This document shows, piece by piece, positions 60,992 through 64,000 of a stretch of DNA of 64,000 bases (positions within the stretch are counted from its first letter, which is position 1; each line of letters opens with the position of its first letter). Where the stretch lies: positions 49,704 through 113,703 of the forward strand of contig NZ_JAGFVL010000064.1 in assembly GCF_017599345.1 (NCBI RefSeq), written 5' to 3'. The notes beneath the pieces are model-generated. The model was not told where the DNA came from. It was given only the letters and a program-made list of their open reading frames with translations, and made no database searches. This DNA comes from Gracilibacillus suaedae (GTDB lineage Bacteria > Bacillota > Bacilli > Bacillales > Amphibacillaceae). Made by a program: the position numbers and the translations under genes.

Positions 60992-61890
60992 TAATATTCC
61001 TCCCTAAATTGTATTAATCCCTGGCCATATGTATTTTTTGAACCTAATTCTATTGAATTTTCTTGTAAGTATTGTATTACATCCTCATTAATCGTTTGTG
61101 ATTTGAATAAAGAAATTACCCCAGTTGCATAAGCGGCAGCGAAGGAAGTCCCGGATTGATATTCTATTTCACCTTGCATATTTAAAACAGGAACATTAAC
61201 ACCAGGGGCAACATAATCAACTTTTCCTTTACCTGCATAAGAAAAGATGTCCATTTCATTGTCAATTGCAGAAATTGATAATACATCCGGGTATTTAGCA
61301 GGAAAGTCTGTGGATAAGCCAATTGTATTTCCAGTTGCAGCAACGATGATAATTCCTTTATCAGAAGCTGTTTTAATCGCTTTTTTAAAAGATGGAATAT
61401 CGTTGGAGAAGCCATAGCTTATATTAATAATGTCAACATCCTGTTCAATTGCCCAATTAATTCCTGTTACTGTATTCTCTACTTGGCCCTTTGCATCATT
61501 ATTCAATACTTGAACATCATAAAGTTGTACACTTTCATTAAGACCAATCTTAGTATTTCCTTTGTTCGTTGCTGCCACAATACTAGCAATCATTGTTCCA
61601 TGTTCATTTACAGGGATAGTTGTGGATGAATTATCAGTAGTATTAAATCTTTTTACAACATAGTCTTTAAGTTCATCTAATTCATAATTAATACCACTAT
61701 CTAATATGGCAACTTTTACTGGAGTTGAGTTTAATAGGTTAAAATTCATTTCAGGATTTACCATACATATAGCCCAATTGTTCGTGCATTCTTCAGAATC
61801 CTTTAAATTATCTTGTGTTTCTTTATCTCTTTCATTACACCCCCCTAAAAGAAAAATTAATAATAGAAGTATCAATCTTTTGTTCATCAT
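60991..61890 (-). CDS. Subtilisin-like (S8) serine protease lipoprotein
   Basis: 299 aa. The N-terminus [17 protein letters not shown] is a lipoprotein signal with lipobox LGGC, so the enzyme is anchored outside the membrane. The catalytic triad is complete: Asp in VAILDSGIN, His in [11 protein letters not shown], Ser in [13 protein letters not shown]; the oxyanion Asn lies in VAATGNTIG. Only about 25 residues separate the lipid cysteine from the catalytic domain, so the usual I9 propeptide is missing. AGAGGAG precedes tandem ATGs. First gene of the operon with the toxin-like and immunity-like genes; it may process or release the toxin. Confidence 0.85.
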   Translation of the reverse strand: MMNKRLILLLLIFLLGGCNERDKETQDNLKDSEECTNNWAICMVNPEMNFNLLNSTPVKVAILDSGINYELDELKDYVVKRFNTTDNSSTTIPVNEHGTMIASIVAATNKGNTKIGLNESVQLYDVQVLNNDAKGQVENTVTGINWAIEQDVDIINISYGFSNDIPSFKKAIKTASDKGIIIVAATGNTIGLSTDFPAKYPDVLSISAIDNEMDIFSYAGKGKVDYVAPGVNVPVLNMQGEIEYQSGTSFAAAYATGVISLFKSQTINEDVIQYLQENSIELGSKNTYGQGLIQFREEY

Positions 61891-62344
61891 TGGTCTCCTC
61901 TTTTGTTGTAAAAAGTGATATCTCCAAAATTATAATAGCACAAAAAATGTAAAACGAAAAGAAAAATATGTAAAAATAATGAATAAAATGGAAGATATAA
62001 GAGTTATAAGTAATAAGTATAAAAGATCATACTATAAAAAGCAGTACCGTAATTCTAACACTAATACTGCATTTTCCTGAAGCCCACCACTAATAAGGAG
62101 GCTACTGAAAAAGCCCACTATATTTTAGTGACTGAAAGTCCAATCCCAAATTTCATACAGAAAATAACATGAAAGTGGGGAATGAAATCTATTTTATGCA
62201 TATTTTTCGCTATCAAAGTGGGATTGAAAGTTTCCGAAATATGTTTTTCAGTAGCCTTCTAATAAGTGGTGGGTATTTTATTTGATTGCCAATTCTTTAA
62301 TATTAATTAAATGATGCCGATAATATCTTATGGAGGTGTTGGGT
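61891..62344. other. Divergent promoter region between protease and membrane-protein genes
   Basis: A 454-bp gap, very AT-rich near the protease start (a TATAAT lies on the minus strand at about 61931-61941). The centre is occupied by the MITE-like insertion at 62083-62273. The last 70 bases hold GGAGGTG for the plus-strand gene. No gene is seen. Confidence 0.5.
62083..62273. mobile_element. MITE-like 191-bp inverted-repeat element
   Basis: The terminal 30 bp (62083-62112 and 62244-62273) are inverted repeats matching at 27 of 30 positions, with ends CCCACCACT and AGTGGTGGG and the inner motif GGCTACTGAAAAA. There is no coding capacity. Subterminal sequences (CAATCCCA and TGGGATTG) are also inverted. 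The GGCTACTGAAAAA motif resembles ends of IS1182-like elements as I remember them; that parentage is uncertain. Confidence 0.7.
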
Positions 62345-63070
62345 ATGCAGACAAAGTATATTTTCTTAATTGGTACTTTAATAATTACAATCTTGGTTTT
62401 TTTTAATTCATTTCCAGCAAAACTAATCAAAAGTTATGCCTTATCAGAGGTAGATAGTCTTGTCAAAAAGTCACATAGTGTGTTAGTAATATTTATTTAT
62501 ATACTCTCATTTGGTCTTGCGGGAAGTATAGCTTATTTTCTTTTCGTTTTAATAGAAATTCATTATCCATTAAACCCCATAATTATGAATATAATATTTC
62601 TATCAATCTCAATTGTAGCGATTTATGGGCCTTTTTTTCATTATAAAAAATATAAGAGAAAACTAAAAGACAGACTTAAACATATATTTTCTAGAAAAAC
62701 AGTTTATAAAAAACTTAGTTCAGATTACAATGCAGGAATAAAATTATCTCATAAGATCTTAAGGAGGTATAGCGTTGTACATGGATTATTATTTGCATAC
62801 TTTTTTAATTCAGGAAATAGCTTTAATGATTTATTATTTCTAATATTTGTAGAGTTTATGCTATTAATAATATTGCTATATCCTGTTGGTTATATTCAAG
62901 CTTATGCGGCAACATATTCCTTTGAGAGGTATAAATTTTTCCAAACAAACGGAGATTCAGATCTTTTCTATCTAATAGGAGAAAACCCTGAATACTTTAT
63001 ATTGAAAAAAGAACAAGAAACTGTCAGATATATAAAAAAGGAACTTATAGATTATTACCAAATTGAATAA
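62345..63070 (+). CDS. Polytopic membrane protein of unknown function
   Basis: 241 aa from ATG 62345, because GGAGGTG at 62333-62339 lies within an upstream in-frame start. Hydrophobic segments occur near residues 5-21, 46-69, 80-97 and 160-185; a basic loop (HYKKYKRKLKDRLKHIFSRK) follows the third, and a charged cytoplasmic tail (KKEQETVRYIKKELIDYYQIE-like) ends it. I do not recognise the family. It is divergent from the protease/toxin operon and could be unrelated cargo or an accessory (export or protection) component. Confidence 0.65.
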   Translation: MQTKYIFLIGTLIITILVFFNSFPAKLIKSYALSEVDSLVKKSHSVLVIFIYILSFGLAGSIAYFLFVLIEIHYPLNPIIMNIIFLSISIVAIYGPFFHYKKYKRKLKDRLKHIFSRKTVYKKLSSDYNAGIKLSHKILRRYSVVHGLLFAYFFNSGNSFNDLLFLIFVEFMLLIILLYPVGYIQAYAATYSFERYKFFQTNGDSDLFYLIGENPEYFILKKEQETVRYIKKELIDYYQIE

Positions 63071-63076
63071 AAATAT

Positions 63077-63118
63077 AATCAAGCACATGTTAGAATCTAA
63101 ATATGTGCTTGATTTTTA
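63077..63118. terminator. Bidirectional terminator between convergent genes
   Basis: AATCAAGCACAT (63077-63088) pairs with ATGTGCTTGATT (63103-63114), followed by T residues on the plus strand and preceded by A residues. It separates the convergent genes ending at 63070 and 63125. Confidence 0.85.
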
Positions 63119-63124
63119 GTGATC

Positions 63125-63481
63125 TTAAAAGTATTCTTCCAAAATCAAAAGAACCTTCTTCCTTATCGCCGGATTAAAATAATTCCGTTTTTCCTCTTTG
63201 CGGTTAGCGTAAAAAGTATACTCCGTAAACATGTCATTTTTATCTGTCTGTAACACCTTCAAATTTTTCATGTGCATTTGCTGCTTCAATTCGCGTCTTT
63301 CCTCAATAGCTTTTCTTTCAACTGATTCCAATAACTTAATATAAGGCTCGTTGATCTTAAATATAGTATTGTTACGCAATGTATCTAAATCCTTCTGAAT
63401 AACCTCAATGGCCATATCCAAAAACAAATACCGACTAGCAATTTTGAAATCTTCGTCTGTTATATATCTCAGTTTATTCAC
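63125..63481 (-). CDS. Hypothetical helical protein
   Basis: 118 aa, unrecognised; helical and charged, with a probable coiled coil (residues about 45-75, ESVERKAIEERRELKQQ). The start is odd: GTG 63481 is only two bases from a perfect 28-bp palindrome and has no Shine-Dalgarno sequence, whereas the GAGGTG overlapping it would better serve an in-frame CTG three codons later. Position at the right end of the element, opposite a small divergent gene, suggests an element-control gene, but nothing in the sequence proves it. Confidence 0.6.
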   Translation of the reverse strand: MNKLRYITDEDFKIASRYLFLDMAIEVIQKDLDTLRNNTIFKINEPYIKLLESVERKAIEERRELKQQMHMKNLKVLQTDKNDMFTEYTFYANRKEEKRNYFNPAIRKKVLLILEEYF

Positions 63482-63483
63482 CT

Positions 63484-63511
63484 CATAACAAGAACAATTG
63501 TTCTTGTTATG
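63484..63511. promoter_or_regulatory. Perfect 28-bp palindrome (candidate operator)
   Basis: The half-site CATAACAAGAACAA (63484-63497) is followed directly by its exact reverse complement (63498-63511). It lies between divergent small genes, so it could be a repressor site controlling both, or form a hairpin over the start of the minus-strand gene. Confidence 0.75.
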
Positions 63512-63610
63512 TATCCAATATTAAGTTTATACAAATTGTAATTTCTGGAAGGAATTAAATAGTAAGTGTCGAAATTATTATTGAGAAATAGGTACAAGGG
63601 AGGTAGTAAA

Positions 63611-63757
63611 ATGTTGAAGAATCCATCCCAACAAGACCTACTTGACGAAATAACAAAAGAGGACATTGATCGGATTAACAAAGAATTAGATCTGCTCATA
63701 CAAGCAAGAGAAGAAGGAAAAATAATAGGAAGACGAAAAGCACCTACACAAAAATAG
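63611..63757 (+). CDS. Small hypothetical protein (48 aa)
   Basis: ATG 63611 follows a strong AGGGAGGT at good spacing. The product is 48 aa and highly charged (LLDEITKEDIDRINKELDLL, ending GRRKAPTQK): an amphipathic helix with a basic tail. A clear terminator follows. Size, basic tail and position beside attR would suit an excisionase-like or regulatory factor, but I see no recognisable domain. Confidence 0.6.
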   Translation: MLKNPSQQDLLDEITKEDIDRINKELDLLIQAREEGKIIGRRKAPTQK

Positions 63758-63768
63758 GTGCTTTTGAA
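63739..63768 (+). terminator. Terminator of the 48-aa gene
   Basis: AGCACCTA pairs with TAGGTGCT across the loop CACAAAAA, followed by TTT. Confidence 0.82.
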
Positions 63769-63771
63769 TTT

Positions 63772-63800
63772 ACCCAGAGATCACCCAGAGAAAACCCAGA
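63772..63800. repeat. Triplet ACCCAGAG direct repeats inside attR
   Basis: ACCCAGAG at 63772-63779 and 63783-63790 and ACCCAGAA at 63794-63801, each 11 bp apart, about 105 bp before attR. This mirrors the TGCCCCA triplet inside attL; likely binding sites for the recombinase or its accessory protein. Confidence 0.7.
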
Positions 63801-63905
63801 AAAATATAATTAATTTAATTTTGCTTGAATTTTCAAATAAGAAGAAATGTTAGTATAACAATTATTTGAATTAGCTTAATTGCAATTGATTAATCAGGCA
63901 TCTAG

Positions 63906-64000
63906 TCCGTACACAAGTTCACCCTTGGGAAAGAGAACAATATATTCAAGCGTATTAATAAGTGGAAACCCTTGGCACTGTTAGTGTCGGGGGTTTTGTT
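63906..64000. other. Right attachment repeat (attR), reaching the window edge
   Basis: Exact 95-bp copy of the glnA 3' end and terminator (56874-56968). The true right boundary of identity cannot be seen because the window ends here. The coding part encodes the last residues of GlnA ([16 protein letters not shown] frame) without a gene upstream, so it is a non-coding remnant. Confidence 0.93.

Larger units (their letters stand above)
56874..64000. mobile_element. Integrative element in the 3' end of glnA (possibly extending past the window edge only by the att repeat)
   Basis: Bracketed by 95-bp direct repeats, with an integrase relic at the left end transcribed toward attL, triplet direct repeats inside both ends, and cargo unlike the flanking core genome (toxin-like operon, unknown membrane and small proteins, minus-strand genes in an otherwise plus-strand window). 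The distance between repeats is 7032 bp; removing the IS21 copy and its duplication leaves about 4.84 kb. No replication, relaxase or phage structural genes are seen, so it is a minimal or decayed island, not a complete ICE or prophage. Confidence 0.88.

Noticed and set aside
62345..63070. Membrane protein as a transporter of the toxin
   Set aside because: It has no ATPase, permease or holin signature and is transcribed divergently; only proximity supports a link.

Overview
This window is core chromosome from an AT-rich, endospore-forming, low-GC Gram-positive bacterium of the family Bacillaceae. Gene content and order follow the Bacillus subtilis proS-to-glnA segment closely. The spore genes dpaA/dpaB, spoVS, cotE and tepA, together with a PolC-type polymerase, exclude non-sporulating relatives. 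The abundance of structured intergenic repeats would fit the Oceanobacillus/Virgibacillus/Gracilibacillus group, but the genus is an inference.

Layout. 1-12.1 kb: the 3' part of proS, polC, then the translation/transcription operon rimP-nusA-ylxR-ylxQ-infB-ylxP-rbfA. 12.7-17.4 kb: truB-ribF-rpsO-pnp. 18.0-25.0 kb: a processing peptidase, ymxH, and the dipicolinate/lysine branch dpaA-dpaB-asd-dapG-dapA, which supplies spore-core dipicolinate and cell-wall diaminopimelate. 25.4-38.2 kb: tepA-ylzJ-ftsK/spoIIIE-ymfC-ymfF-ymfH-ymfI-ymfJ-rodZ-pgsA-cinA-recA. 38.5-46.4 kb: rny-ymdB-spoVS-dipeptidase-miaB-ymcA-vanY-like-cotE. 46.8-56.9 kb: mutS-mutL-miaA-hfq-hflX-ynbB-glnR-glnA. All of these genes are on the + strand.

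The accessory part is 56.87-64.0 kb. The last 95 bases of the window (63906-64000) are an exact copy of 56874-56968, which is the 3' end of glnA plus its terminator. The two copies bracket a 7.0-kb integrative element inserted at the 3' end of glnA. Inside are: a tyrosine recombinase relic whose 3' end is interrupted by an intact IS21-family element with a 6-bp target duplication; a minus-strand operon encoding a subtilisin-like lipoprotein, a secreted protein with a toxin-like C-terminus and a candidate immunity protein; a 191-bp inverted-repeat (MITE-like) insertion; a membrane protein; two small divergent genes around a perfect 28-bp palindrome; and triplet direct repeats just inside each end. 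Without the IS the element is about 4.8 kb. It looks like a small, probably immobilised toxin/immunity island.

A second theme is the intergenic DNA. Several gaps carry repeats rather than random sequence. The most striking family is about 110-180 bp long, with arms that differ between copies but always pair with each other (1.6-2.1, 12.1-12.7, 17.5-17.9 and 46.5-46.6 kb). A second family has nested GCGGACAT-type arms (25.1 and 34.9 kb). A third is a TGATCAG hairpin (29.6, 33.3 and possibly 40.2 kb). Recognisable regulatory sites include a sigma-K promoter before dpaA, two GlnR operators before glnR-glnA, a sigma-H-like promoter before spoVS and an attenuator-like leader before rimP.
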